64,000 bases of DNA from Paracyclopina nana (lineage: Eukaryota > Arthropoda > Copepoda > Cyclopoida > Cyclopettidae): the NCBI GenBank assembly GCA_019096065.1, contig JAGUCH010000002.1, positions 14,954,501-15,018,500 of the forward strand, in the 5' to 3' direction. Of the stretch, positions 33,989 through 46,600 are shown one piece after another; the stretch's first letter is position 1, and each line of letters starts with the position of its first letter. A program made the position numbers and the translations under genes. A model generated the notes under the pieces. That model was not told the DNA's origin. It did not search any database and saw only the letters and a list, made by a program, of their open reading frames with translations.

Positions 33989-34786
33989 ATGCTACTGAAA
34001 ATGTCTGAAGACTCAGAAGATTTTCCAGATGCAACCGTATTTGATCCAAAAGCATTTCTCGAGTCCCTGTTCCACACAAGGAAAGCAGAGATCCATTTGA
34101 TATTGAACAACAACACTACAGAAAGCATTGGCCAGAGCGAAAACTCAACATTGGAAGATATTATTGACGATCATGAGGAGGAACGGAACAAGTTTGACTT
34201 CAACCCTGATGTGTATTTCGTGATTGGTGCTGTGAGCTTTATCGTCTTGATTCTACTATGCACCGCTATATACAAAGCAATAGTTATGCTCAAAGTGTCA
34301 CTGCGTGATGGCCTTGACGACTCCATACCCGTTCCGGATCAGCCCCAACCTCAGCAACCTCCAGATGCGTCTCAGCAGCCTTTAACAGCCAACCACTTTT
34401 TCCACGGTATTCTAACTTCTAGACATATGCGAGAATTATCTCTATTTTTTTTCTGATGAATTGCAGGCCTCCGTCAATTCCATGTTAATTTGGCCACTGC
34501 AACAGCCACGTTGAGGTCTCGCGTATCCATCAAGTCCGAAGATGACTTGCCACCGCCCTACAATGCAGAAGAGTTTGCTCAAGCCAGAAACAACAGCGAA
34601 GCAGTTGGTGACTCCGAGCAATCCCCTCCGCCATACCATGTTGCCATCGCTATGATAGAGGACCACGAAGATGAAGAAGTCACGGTGAATTATGGGAACG
34701 ATTATGACAACGATGAAACAGACTCGCGAGTCAATTTTGCTGCCAAAAATGTCGCTGTTGTACGCTTGAAAAAGATCTCAAAGTAA
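33989..34786 (+). CDS. Single-pass membrane protein with two PPPY motifs
   Basis: Exons 33989-34406 and 34467-34786 (60-nt intron, phase 1) give 245 residues. There is no N-terminal signal peptide. An acidic, Asn-rich N-terminal part (about 75 residues, with possible N-glycosylation sites NNTT and ENST) precedes one hydrophobic segment, YFVIGAVSFIVLILLCTAIY. The C-terminal tail is proline-rich and holds two PY motifs, LPPPYNAEEF and SPPPYHVAIA. PPPY binds WW domains, for example of Nedd4-family ubiquitin ligases, so an endosomal-sorting adaptor role is possible by inference. I do not recognise a family. AATAAA at 34797-34802. Confidence 0.7.
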
Positions 34787-34849
34787 TCAATTTAGCAATA
34801 AAGAAAGTCGTTATTCAATACAAATTTATGGTGACCATAATTACCGTTA

Positions 34850-35240
34850 TTAGAAGAGATTGTCGCTCAAAAGATGGCGGTAAGTTTGAAAAAACTTTAT
34901 AATAGTGGCGTCGAATCAAAGTGGAAAAGATCTCCAGGAAGAAATATGTTACTTACTAACATATGCCATAGAGCATCATACATCTTTAAAATAACCACGA
35001 TTGATTATGATAGTCACTCAATAGAGGGCGCTAAAGTTAACATTTTGCGTCAAATCAAAGGGCATAAAGATCTCAACAAAATCAGTTTACCAACAAGGGA
35101 AGAGGAATTACATAGAAGAATGCCATATTCCATTACAAGTTAAAGTAACGATAATATCACTCTATAGAGGACACTAATGTCAAAATATATTTTGCGTCAA
35201 ATCAAAGTGGGACGCCTACAAAGAGAGCAGCTAAATCTAA
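34850..35240. repeat. Short dispersed repeats
   Basis: Two related blocks carry TATAGAGG or AATAGAGG, followed by TTTTGCGTCAAATCAAAG (35012-35062 and 35157-35210). A third partial match is near 34905. An 89-codon frame at 34874-35143 crosses them and has no recognisable domain, so I do not call it a gene. Confidence 0.4.
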
Positions 35241-35565
35241 GGCTATTAACAAAAGTTTCTTTACTACCCAGGAGTAAGATTTGCATTAAAACCGTATCAG
35301 TTCAAGTTAACAAGTTTACAATCAAGATAAGAATTTTAAAATTGAGTTTATGAATTTCCAATTGAAAGTTACATAATCGCTTTCAATTCTATAAATTACT
35401 GGCTTGACTTGGTTTCTTGCCGTTTTTGTTGACATGTTGCTAGCAACCAACTGAACTGAAAGCTGAAACTTGATTTTTGTCAAGTTGAGCGACAGATTTT
35501 ATACATTATGCTCAGCTGTGCTGCGAAGAAGTTCAGTCACTTGGAGCTGGGTTAGTGGTTTCAAA

Positions 35566-37908
35566 ATGGCCTCTAACGCCTTGCAAGAATGCGAGGATCT
35601 GATCGTTGACATCCTCAAGTTAATTGAAGATCTGCTCATTGGTGCTGATGGAAGGCCCCTTTTGCAGGCCTTGCATTTCGGTGGTGTCAGCAAGTTGTCT
35701 CGACGAGTCTCCCATTTTTTGAGGCACAAATCCATTCACCGTGATAAAGTTGGTCGCATAATTAAACATTACTCATATCTATTCATTTTCACGCATTCTT
35801 CCACAGTATGGTGAGGAGAATTGTTGCAAATTTTTACGCGCACGATATTCTAAAGAAAATCGCCACCTCCTACGTAGCTTTTACGACTCGTCAAATGATG
35901 TGATTGAATGGATCACTGAAAGGTAACACTCTCTAAAGTACCTTTTCATTTGCTATTATTTTCATTTGTGTTTCAAGGATTGTGGAGTCTAACTTAAACA
36001 TAGCCTTAACTGAACTATTGGCTGATCCAAAGGTTGTGAACTCGCATTATGACGTTGAGGCTTGCATGCGACAGAAAAACTGTGTCAAAGATCTGCTTGA
36101 AGGTACCCGATTATTGGACGAACAAGACTTGGAAGGACTCAGTATCTACCTGTTAGATCACAAGGTGCAACAATTTATATTTAGCTTTGATCAGCCATTT
36201 TCTAACTCTTTATGCTTCAGAGATTTTCCTCGCGTCCATCAAGCTCTAACTCTGATGCAACCGACGGGTCGAACAAGGAAAATGGTGATCAATTGAGCGA
36301 AAAGCAAGTCTCTAAACCTCCCGCAGTGGGAAATGATGAGAGCCAAGATGCTCAAGGAGCATCAAGTTTACCTGACGATTTGGAAAAGCTAACGGAAGCC
36401 CTTGAGTGCACGGAGGTAACCTTTTCTCTTTGATTGGCAGCCTGGCCTTTTACTACCCGCACCGTTTATCATTTTCAGATTGATGCACCTAAAAGGCATA
36501 GGAGATCTTCCTCTGACTCCGCGATGCTCGCTCAAAAAGTGCCATCTCAAGAAGCTCGTAAAATGTCCTTGGTGAATGAAGAAACGTCCGTTTCTTTGCC
36601 CACGGAAGAAGCAGCCCTTCTTCCAAGCAAGGATGCCCCTCCACCACGAGTATGGAAGCTTCCCAGGCCTGAGGACGAAGATCAAAGTCTATACGACTAC
36701 ATTTTGTCAGGAAAGTTCACTCAGAATCAAACTCCTCTCGACAGGGACAATGCTCATATCTACTTGGCCGAGACTGTCATTTTTGCACCCAGAAAGCCCA
36801 GAGAGAGTGCTGGGAAGAAAAAGAAGCCCGAGAAGAAAGAACTGCTACAGCTCCCCCCTGACAGCCCCATTAAAATACGATCTGCAGAATACACTCTTCT
36901 TAGTATCCTGCGCTTGATGGATGATCCTCATGAAATGTTGGCTTCTGATGCCATTCAACTGCTGAAGAACTTGGAGCCCAGCGCGCTCTACGAGGAATTC
37001 TACGGGGAAGCTGTTGACAACATATTGATCTGGAGTCCTCCCAAGGAGGAGCTTGTCATGACCATCCACCCGAAATCTCAGTGAGACTCTTCCAAATTAA
37101 TATTGCTTATATTTTGCTTCATTGTTCGTTTGCAGCCATAGAACTAGTCACTTTGAGGAGTGGCAGAATAACTTGTGCAATAGTTGCGGCAATTACGTGG
37201 ACCCTAAATTTGCATCAACTCTAAAATTTTGCTTCTACTACGGCAGATTTTGTTGCTCGTCGTGCCACAGCAACAAAACTCATGTTCTACCAGCTCGCAT
37301 CGTCTACAAATGGGACTTCAAAGAGTAAGCTCTTAATCAATTATATCGTACGTAATTTTTGTCATGCAGCTTCATCCTTCAGGTATAAAGTGTCAAATTT
37401 TGCCATATCAACTCTGACGAAATTGGCAGACGAGCCCACAATAGCAATAACGAGGCTGCAACCCAGCATCACGAAAAAGACACCAATACTGAAGCAAGCC
37501 ATTATTCTTCGGGAACAAAGTAAACTGGTGGCCAAGTACTTGTCTCAGTGTCGCATAATTCAAGAGCAGCACAGCTCCGCTGACTCATTTGAGGACCTGA
37601 TGAAAATCGAGGCACCGTCAGTGTTTTCTCTGAACGAGCTGTGCTCGATTAAACTCGGCATTTACAACAAAAGGCTGAAGAGCCAATTGGATCTTGCTAT
37701 CGAGCACGTGACCAGCTGCTTGATTTGCAAAGCTCAAGGGCATTTGTGCGAAAATTGTAGGAGTGAAGACGTCATCTTCCCCTTCCAATTTTCAAAAGTG
37801 AAGCATTGCCAAGCCTGCTATGCTTGCTACCACAAAAAGTGCTTCAAGCTGCCTTGCTCCAAGTGCATTCGACGTAAAAAGCAACGTGAAGTTGACAACC
37901 ATTTGTGA
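35566..37908 (+). CDS. RUBCN: Rubicon autophagy regulator
   Basis: Exons 35566-35748, 35807-35922, 35978-36164, 36221-36415, 36479-37080, 37136-37324 and 37383-37908 give 665 residues. An N-terminal RUN domain (residues about 5-160) contains LQECEDLIVDILKLIEDL, YGEENCCKFLRARYSKENR and YLLDHK. A Ser/Pro-rich middle follows. The C-terminal Rubicon-homology domain has NNLCNSCGNYV, GRFCCSSCHSNKTHVLPARI, WDFKEYKVSNFA, CLICKAQGHLCENCRSEDVI and paired Cys/His fingers ending CYHKKCFK. Rubicon inhibits the UVRAG-VPS34 complex and binds Rab7 through this domain. RUN plus RH in this order distinguishes it from Pacer (no RUN) and PLEKHM1 (PH domains). Donor at 35749 (GTTGGT) is the weakest junction. AATAAA at 37933-37938. 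Confidence 0.9.
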
Positions 37909-38224
37909 TCTGATCTACATTTAAGCTGTGACAATAAAGAAATTTATATTACCCGTGATAATTGCTGTAATGCTTTGCAATGAGTAAAAGTAGAAAAGAA
38001 ATCATTTAATTGCAGTTTTGAGTTTCTCAGGTTCCACGCGTCACAGAAAATCGAACTTAGATATCAACATTTCAATTTTGAGCCAGAAATTATTTTATCC
38101 GTCATCTTAAAGAAATTCTCGTTTTCATATCAACAAGAATTTTTTTTATTTCTTGGCAAACTTTAAATCTGAAACCCTTCTCTGTAAAAAGTGCATCAAT
38201 TGTGCATAATTTATTTGTCTGTTT

Positions 38225-41200
38225 CTAAAATCGCACTAAATGGACAATTATAGTAGTTGCAATTAAAAGAATGTAATTAAAATTAACTTTTTCGGAGCTG
38301 GATTGCTTGACCAAATTGGCCAGTGAAGCCATTTTCAGGGGCTTGCCATCATCATTGCAAATCTTGTCCCAATCACATTGGATTTTATCCTGATGAAGCA
38401 TATAGAAAAGATAAGCATGCTTTTAAAAGGAGCAATCAAAGAATGATGTACCTTATAGATGGCCTTGAATTGAGTCCAGTCACAATCTAGCTTGTCACAT
38501 TTTAGCAATTTGACTGGTTTTTCCTGCAAAAATGTCATCACTCTTTGCTTGGGCGTCTCTTCACAATCCATTTGTAAGAATCCAACATTTGAGGCAAAAG
38601 GGCTCATTTCAGATACTACATACTTCCTATAACATTTCATCGATAATAATTAACATTAAGCAAGCACCAAATCATCTTTTATAAATGCTACCTATCTTTG
38701 GATGAACTGTAGGTTGTGCTTGTGAAAACTGAGCTGTCTTCATTTATTCCAAGCAGAGACAAAAATGACAAGATGCCAGAGCTATGACCAAAGTAAAATG
38801 TGGCCTTTTTGGATGGAGCACTTGAGTTGCTGGGCACATTTTTCCCAACAGCAGGCCTTCAAAAATTATGAGTTTACCCATGGGTTGCTTAAAATCATAG
38901 GAAGTTTAAACATACCCATCAAAAATGCTGACAAGGTCTTTGATAAGAGGACAAGCTATCTGAGTATTGATGTTATATGCATAGCCATTTTCATACCAGC
39001 ACTCCAGCATCTGGTAATACTCCATAACCTGAAAAACAACAAGCCCATTCTAGCTTAGCTAGTTTACACCCAATCTCATTCTTGTACCTCAAGGTCTTCT
39101 TTGGAAAAAGCTGCGCACCACACAGAGGTCTCATTTGGCTCAATTGCCTTATTAAACGTGCAAAGCTCGTACATAATCTCAATGTCATCAAAGCTGAGCA
39201 TTGAAATCATTGCTCTTGCTTCTCTCTTCTTGAGTATCTTTTTGGTGCTGTTCTTGTCCTCTTCTGCAAATTCTTCAATGCCAATGTCAGCTTCATATTC
39301 AGGAGTTGTAGATGTTTCCTCTCCAATCATTTTTTCCTTTGTGGAGCTGAGTAGGGGATCTTCAGTAGCCTCAAAAATGTTGATTTTGCCAGTGATTTTC
39401 ACATTCTTCACCAATGTGGAAGTTTTTTCTGTAGTGCTCAGCTCAGCTTCTTTTTCCGCGCTTTTTTCCGTCACCATCTCAGCACTTTTCTCAGTTGGCT
39501 TCTCAGCCAATTTATCAGCACTTTTCTCAGTTGACTCTTCTGAGGGCTTCTCAGCCATGATCTCAGCACTTTTCTCATTTGACTTTTCTGAGGACTTCTC
39601 AGCCATGTCATCAGCACTTTTCTCAGTTGACTCCTCTGAAGGCTTCTCAGCCATAACCCCAAGACTTTTCTCAGTTGGCTTTTCAGAAGGCTTCTCAGTT
39701 GCAGCCTCAGTAGTTGTTGTTGATGAAGCTTGAGTTGAAGTTTGATCGGCTTGAGAAAAGCCCAATTTCATATTGATTCTTTTGACCATATCCTGAAACA
39801 AGAAACAACTGACTGAAATCTCATGTAATCAATAAGATAAATAAGTGGATTACCATGGCTTCCTTTGAAGATTTGAACAGTTCCTGTTCAATTTTAGTGT
39901 TGGAGTTTTCTTTAATGCCATTCACATATTTGGGACACTCAGTGTAGTACTTGAATCATGAAAATCTATTTTAAAAGGGCCTCTATTGAATTAGTAATTG
40001 TGTGCTATAGCTACCCAAAGTAGTTTGTCAACCTTTAATGGCTTGGGAAATTCGATGACTTCATCAGGGAAAAGACCTTGAGCAAAAGCTTTTCCACTTT
40101 CAATAGTTCTTTGCTTGTCTGTGCTTCTTAGCTGAAAAGGTCAGCATGCTTTAGCATAGCACATGAGTAAACTTTGCAAATTGTGTCTTACAGTTGTCAT
40201 GTTTGGATTGTAGCTTCCTTGTAGCAAAGTTGGCAGCCTTTTCCTCCACCTTTCTCCAATTTCTCTTAATTCATCTTGGCCAGAAGGTACCAGGAATTTG
40301 CCCTCTGACTCATTCAAATCAAATGACCAGCCTTCAATTCCTTTCAGGTCATCAGCACACAATTTTCCTAATGGGAAGTAATATCTATTTATATATTTAA
40401 ACAATTTATAAAACAAGCTAATAAAATAGCTGAGCAAATTTTGTAAAGTAGAAATCGAGTGGCATTTTTGCGGGCTCGAGCTTGCGAGAGCCAAGTAATG
40501 CCACGAGATTTTTACTTTGCAAAATGAGCTCAGATGTTTTGTAAGCCTGTTTTATAATTTGTTTACATATATATACGATTTTATATGATGGAAAGTAATT
40601 TTCAAATGTTAATGAAGTTACCAGACCAGGCGATCTTGACTTAGCACCTGATCCATTACTTGAAGGCTAGGGTTGAGAGGCCCTCAGTAGTGCAAGAGTA
40701 ACAGAAAGCGTGAATCAATCAATTAAAAAATTGTGCATTTAGAATTTGGCATTTTTGGGGGCTAAAAGATGTGTTAGATTAAGTTTTGTCTGGTACCTCT
40801 GAAAAGGCTCTACTGTTCTACTAAGCTTAGCTCAGCTGAGAATAAGAATAAGAAGGAATTCTGACATTAATTATTCTGTCTGTATTGGTAGCTCAGTCAG
40901 TAGAGCGTTGGACTCCTAATCTAGATGATCAGGGTTCGATCCCCATACTCGGCATTTTTTCTCCTTTTTTCTAACATGGGATTTACTTCTTGGACAATAT
41001 CATGGTCTCTGGTCAAACAGAGGAGCAACACACCTTATAAAATACTTTATAATGCGTGTCACTTGATAAAGTTAAACGTCAGAGCTTTTATATATGTATA
41101 GTAATATGAACTGAGACGAATTGGTAAACTGAATTATACATGCGAAAATTGCTTTCCATCATATAAAAAAAAACTCTTAGCTAGGTTTCTCTCTGCTTAT

Positions 41201-41595
41201 CAAGTCATTTGCTCACCTTTGCCTTCCTGGTGATTTGCCAGGATTGATGATTGGATTTCAGGCCCTCTTTCCTTCATGTCTTTCATTTGTTGGCCAGAAG
41301 GGTTCCTTGCTCCATGTCTTGAGAACAGCCAAAATGATCTTGGCTTGCACCCTTTTAAAAACTTGTAACTAATCTGCTATTTGAAATAAGCATATAAAAT
41401 ACCTGGTAATTTGATGGGTTCTGCCTCTTCATCGTGGTCAGAGAAAAAGTAGCTTGTTTTGGTGGCAAATTTCAAGTGAGGCTCAGCCTCTGTGGCATAG
41501 CACGTTGGCTGCTCATTACTTTGGCTAATTGTGGCTGCATGTAAGCTAGTATGTAGCCACTGTAGTATGAGCAAGTAGCAAACGATGTTGGCCAT
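38225..41595 (-). CDS. MINPP1: Multiple inositol polyphosphate phosphatase-like, with Ser/Glu/Lys-rich insertion
   Basis: Ten minus-strand exons: 41595-41403, 41351-41217, 40367-40192, 40131-40033, 39949-39854, 39792-39088, 39028-38916, 38856-38692, 38626-38452 and 38389-38225. They give 673 residues. A signal peptide (MANIVCYLLILQWLHTSLHA) is followed by the histidine-phosphatase catalytic motif SRHGARNPS (His near residue 77) and LRSTDKQRTIESGKAFAQGLF. Exon 6 inserts about 170 residues of imperfect MAEKPSEESTEKS repeats before SVWCAAFSKEDLE. The usual HAE proton-donor motif reads FGHSSG here (near residue 530). The C-terminus is hydrophobic, suggesting a GPI or membrane anchor. MINPP1 removes phosphates from inositol phosphates in ER/secretory spaces. 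Typical length is about 450-490, so the insertion is exceptional. Confidence 0.88.
39420..39720 (-). repeat. Coding minisatellite within the MINPP1-like gene
   Basis: An in-frame imperfect repeat encodes tandem units around AEKPSEESTEKSA. On the plus strand it reads as repeats of CTTCTCAGCCATGATCTCAG-type words. It is an expansion inside an exon and keeps the frame open. Confidence 0.75.
40424..40533. repeat. Hairpin (inverted repeat) in MINPP1 intron 2
   Basis: The left arm 40424-40466 (AATAGCTGAGCAAATTTTGT, then CGAGTGGCATT) is complementary to the right arm 40496-40533 (AATGCCACGAG, then TTTGCAAAATGAGCT). It shares AATAGCTGAGCAA with the hairpin at 1170-1276. Confidence 0.65.
40574..41166. 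mobile_element. Non-autonomous TIR element carrying a tRNA-like sequence
   Basis: The ends are inverted: left TTTATATGATGGAAAGTAAT, right AATTGCTTTCCATCATATAA, with a longer match between the right end and 1012-1070. A tRNA-like sequence lies in the middle. It sits in intron 2 of the MINPP1-like gene. No ORF. Confidence 0.55.
40882..40954 (+). tRNA. tRNA-Arg(CCT)-like sequence
   Basis: Contains GGTAGCTCAGTCAGTAGAGC (A box), anticodon stem-loop TTGGA-CTCCTAA-TCTAG (CCT in the anticodon position) and GGGTTCGATCCCC (B box). The acceptor stem does not pair well, and the sequence is embedded in a TIR element, antisense within a host intron. Pseudogene or SINE head is more likely than a functional tRNA. 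Confidence 0.45.
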
Positions 41596-43610
41596 AGCTT
41601 CAAGGTTACTGAAGCACTTTCGCCGAAAATATCAGTCTGTGTGCGTCTGCGACGGGCGACAAATAAAAAGCAGTGTGTGGCAACGCGTTCGTCACTACAT
41701 TTACTAATCGAGGTGGTTTTTGGTCCTCACAAATATACTATAAATTGTATATCGATTACAGCCGCATGCCTTCAAATCCGGACTTGACTGGATGAAACTT
41801 TATACGTACGATGCTACTAAGTAAATGATTTTTTTTATTTGAATATCACTTGTTGGTGAAACAGAAGTATTTTTTCCGTCAACTACCGATCTCAATTGAT
41901 GAGTTTGCGAACAATGAATGATTTTTTTTCAGGGAAAAATTACAAGGTTGACGATGCATGTCAATCTAATTGCAGGTGCTCCTCTGCTTTTATATGCACA
42001 CTATGCTTGTGTGTGTCTCATAAAATGTGACTATATATGTGAAAAAAATGCTATTTTTTAGATATTGCCATTACTGCTCTAATTACTCAATTCACACATG
42101 TCACATGCTTGTTTTGCATGGCTGTAATTTAGGTCCACGACAAAATTGACCTTAGCAAATACGAGAACTAATTATGTTTGAACACCACTGGCTGATACTT
42201 TTTGCTTGAAGATTGTAGCTGTCAATTTCAAATTGACAAAAACTTACGAGGTTGACCACTTTGCAAAATTAATAAGAGACACACCGGCTTAAACTGCTTG
42301 CTACTCATAGATGGTGCTGCAGTGCAAAATATAGTTCTGTAAGCATGACTTCCAGAAATACATACTGATTCAGAGCAAATTTAAAGTCTCCACAATTCCC
42401 TGAATCAGTCTTCTGTAATTCCACCCTCGAAACTGTTTTGCAAATAGCTATGAAAATCTCCCCTGTCAAAGTCAAATTTACTTCACCCTCTTAAGCAATC
42501 ATTGCACATGCTATTGGAAATGAAGCAAAAAATCACACAATGCTATGAAAAAGTCAATAAAGTCGACTGACGCTATAATAATGCGGGTGTAAAAATGTGC
42601 GCAATAATCATGCTAGCAAACTTAACCGCAGCTTTTAAAATGCTTTTTTGGAATAATTTTGTAGGCTTTAAACATTTTTAAAGTGAGTCTACCTAATTTT
42701 GCTCTTTTTGGGAAGATGTGATGAAATTGTCATAAAATATCCAAAGGATTTTTAAATAAACTCGAGAAAAAAAATGAATTCACAACAGGGCTTAATTTCA
42801 AGCATTCTTAATCAGAGACTGTATTATTTGGTCTTCACATAAGCCTCGTGGTTTAATAAAAATAGAAAATCCTAGCATATTTAGAACGGCTTTTTTATTT
42901 AGGACATGCACGCTCAATTGATGTTTTGCTGCAACTACAGACAAATGCTTTCACACTGAACAATTTGTCAACTTCCCCTGAATTGCAAAAGACAAAGATG
43001 GTATTGTGCTCGCATATGGCCTTTGTTGCAAGATTGGCCTTGATATATTAAGTCAACTTTCTGGCAAGCACGTCCGGTCAATATTTCCTTGCAAACGCAC
43101 ATCAATTATTCATAATATGGCATGGCAAATATGCAATTTCTTGGCTTGCAACTTGCACTCAACAATTTGCACATGACCTCTTATGACCCCTCAGGAAATC
43201 AGGAAAAATGAGCCTTTGTTCAAAGAAAAAATCCCGGAAATGAGTCATAGTGACATATTTGAGACGCAAGATGGCACTGCTTTCCACTTGTAACATAAAA
43301 AGCGGCCTTTTTCACCTTGTTCATGGCTATGTATCTATGATCTGGAATTGAGTAAAACAAGACAAGCCAAACACTGTTAGGGGAAGATCAAGTCATCGGA
43401 AAACTCAAATGGCAAAAATCCATGAAAAGAGCACCAATGGGAAATTGTTACACAGCGCCCTCTATCATGACTGGAAAATCGCGCTAAGCTTATTGCATGG
43501 CCTATTTATAGCGGCTAATAGACCGCGTTATCAAAAGTAGTTCTGTGAAAAACCTTATCAGGCAGGACATGTGGAAGATTAGGACATGTTTGTTGACTAC
43601 ACTTTGCAGC
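41596..43610. other. Gene-free intergenic region
   Basis: Divergent spacer between the MINPP1-like gene (minus) and the integrin gene (plus). No supported exon or strong repeat; presumably holds both promoters. Confidence 0.55.
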
Positions 43611-46600
43611 ATGAAGGGCAGGAGCCTTCATTTTCCTTATGTTGCTGTGGTCTTCATTGCGATCACCTGCAAAGTAGCCCTACCCTACGTTTATGATCTC
43701 AAACCTCACGAGCTTTTTTCTGGTGACTCACCCAACCATGGCAGCTTTGGATACTCCATGGACTTTGCCAAGGACAGTCAAGGCCAAATGTGGCTTATAG
43801 TGGGGGCACCTAAAGGTCGCGATGACAATTTGGGCCTTCAAAGTGGCCTTTTGAAGGCTTGCCAAGTGACTTTAAAAGGGGGAGGGGGCAAGTGCGAATC
43901 AAGGTTTCCCAATCTGCAGAAATACACTGACAAAGAAGACTATGATGACCAGCTTTTTGGAGTGGCTGTCACCACTGTAAAAACTGACCAAGGACAAGTA
44001 ATCTCATTTTCTACGTGACATCATTATTCATTACATGAAAACATAAGCGGAAATTGCTGCGTACAAGATCATGAGCAACAGAGACTCTCTTAAAAAATGC
44101 GAAATCCCATTCAAAAGCATTTTTAAAATCATGAAATATTGGTACCCAAAGTTACTACTATGCACAATTTTAATATAAAATGTTAGTTTTATCAATCTTG
44201 GCAACAAAATTCGCAACAAAATTAGCTTGTGGAAAGCAAGTAGCATGATTTCTCTATTTAAAAGCCATTCACGGGTCAGAAAGGCCAAAAAAGCAAAAGT
44301 AGCCAAAAATCCACATCTGGTATTTGTGTTCTTCCTATAGTGGCGCCATCTAGAGTGGAGGTGAAAAACTGCTTGTACAAAACATCTTCTTGAAACCTGC
44401 TATATATAAATTAAGCCCTAATTCAGAGAATTGAGAAGAGGCAACAATTATTGCTTTTTTCTAGGAAGTTTGGTCTTGTGCACCAAAGTACCAAAGGGAG
44501 CATTTGAAGGCGTGGAGCGCTGAGAGTGTGCAAACTTACTATGTGATGAGTGGTCATTGCTTTGCATACTCAAATCGCGACCAATTTCAAACAAATCGGC
44601 GGGTTAAGCTACTAGAACAAGTGCCTCTATTTTTTGGCAGGGCTGGACACAGCACTATGGGGTATGAATTTGGAGCTGTATTTGGCGAGGCTGGCATGTC
44701 ACTCCACTTTGATGAGGCAACCAGAACTAAGTACTTTGGAGCTCCAGGAGTCTGGAACTGGACTGGAACCTATGCATTGTGAGTTTTAAGCTTAATTCTA
44801 TTTGGACCCCAATTGAAAGAAATTGAAAATTGATAAAGGCAAAGATATGGTGAAAGCTCTACTGTCATGACCCAACCTTGGTCCCCAGACACTCCAAGGA
44901 CCAATGACTATGCTGGATTTGATCTCACCACAGGTAAGATCTGCATGAAAATCATAAGTGGAAAAATGCAAATTTGATGATGTTCAGGCACTTTTTTGAG
45001 GACAAGCTCAAGCCGACCAAGACATGTGGCAATGGGAGCTCCACGTGCAGGTGAAAAACGCCAGGGAGTGGTTTTCTTAGTTGAAACCATGGACAACAAC
45101 GACGTGAAGCAGGTGGCAAAAGTGCAAGGTGTTCAGTCTGGAGAATACTTTGGAGCTGCTCTGGCTGCAGCAGATCTCAATGGAGACAACATTGATGAGC
45201 TCATCGTGGGATCTCCTATTTATTCGGACCCCAAATCTTCACAGTTCGAAGAGGGTCGGATTTCCATCTACTCTTCCAAACCGAGTAATGGCGCCAAATT
45301 GGAGCTTGTGGCATACATAAATGGGCCTTCGAATCAGGTGGCAAGGTTTGGAGCTGCCATTGCCAGCGTAGGAGACCTGGATGAGGACGGTTTTGGTGAT
45401 TTTGTTGTGGGTGCTCCATTTGAAGAACAAGGTGTAGTGAGGATCTTTTTTGGTCGTCCTGACCTTGAAAATCTCAAACTTATGAGTACGCGTCCTACTC
45501 AAAATGAATAATTTCAGTTGGGCTTAAATGCTACGTTCAATGTTACAGGCTACAAAGAGAATGTGATTAAGGCATCAGACGTTAGTGGAAAATTACGCGG
45601 ATTTGGCAACTCTTTCATGAAATCGCTCATGGACGTTGATGGCAATGGACTCCCTGATTTGGCAATAGGTCCAAAATCAATTGATATTCATGCTAGAAAA
45701 CGGCCTTAGTATAATCTTTATAATTTCAGGCTCGTATTTATCCGGACATGCAGTGGTTTTGCGGCGTAATCCCTCTGTGTGGGTAGATATGCATATCAAA
45801 CCATCCATCAACGAAGTGGACATTCAGAATCTTCAAGGTATCCAAGAATTGAAAATGTTAGCATTGTAGGCTACGAAAAATCAAATTAATTGCAGAATTT
45901 GATGTTACTATTTGCTCACTTTTGAAAACATCCCATGCAGATGGATCAATTTTCATTGAGGTCCTAGTAAGCCTTGAGGTGGACTCATTAAGGTGCTACG
46001 AAATGCATTTTTAACAAGTATCATTAGCTGAAAATGCAATTGCAGGACAATTTTCAAAGACACCGGGCTTAATAACATGACCAAGCAAGAAGTGTTGAAG
46101 GCAAATATTAGGAGCTGTTTTACAAGTGGTAAAATCGCTTTTAAAAGCGACTTCAATCCGGCTGCCGATGAACGGCCATTGGAAATTCGAGCACAAGTTG
46201 AGCCAATAAAAGATACCGATAATGATTTGTTGGGCAATCGAGGCGTCCTGAATAACCGAAAGCCAACAGCATTTGAAAATGACCTGCCATTTACCTATGG
46301 TAAGACACCTGGATCACTTATAGCTCATGTAGCGCAAGGCTCACCATATTTTTAAGCTTGTCCTGGAAGTGACAAAATTTGCTACATTGACTTGACTGTG
46401 AGCGCAAAATTGGCTGCCAATTTCCAAATTCCGTACGTCATTGGCTCTTCTGACTTCATCACTGTTACTTTCACAATTGAAAATCTTGGTCAAGATCCTG
46501 CCATCCTACCAGTATTTATTTTGTATCCGGAAAAGCATTACATCAACAATTACCCTTCGGAATGTGAACTACAAGTAAGCCTACTATAAATCCTCAAAAT

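Noticed and set aside
34874..35143. 89-codon frame starting MAVSLKKLYNSG
   Set aside because: Crosses dispersed repeats, no domain, no splice or poly(A) support.
40882..40954. Functional tRNA-Arg(CCT)
   Set aside because: The acceptor stem does not pair and the sequence lies within a TIR element; kept only as tRNA-like.
45486..45517. Integrin intron ending at the TTTCAG at 45512-45517
   Set aside because: It would be 32 nt and shift the frame; the acceptor at 45548 gives 63 nt and keeps the frame.
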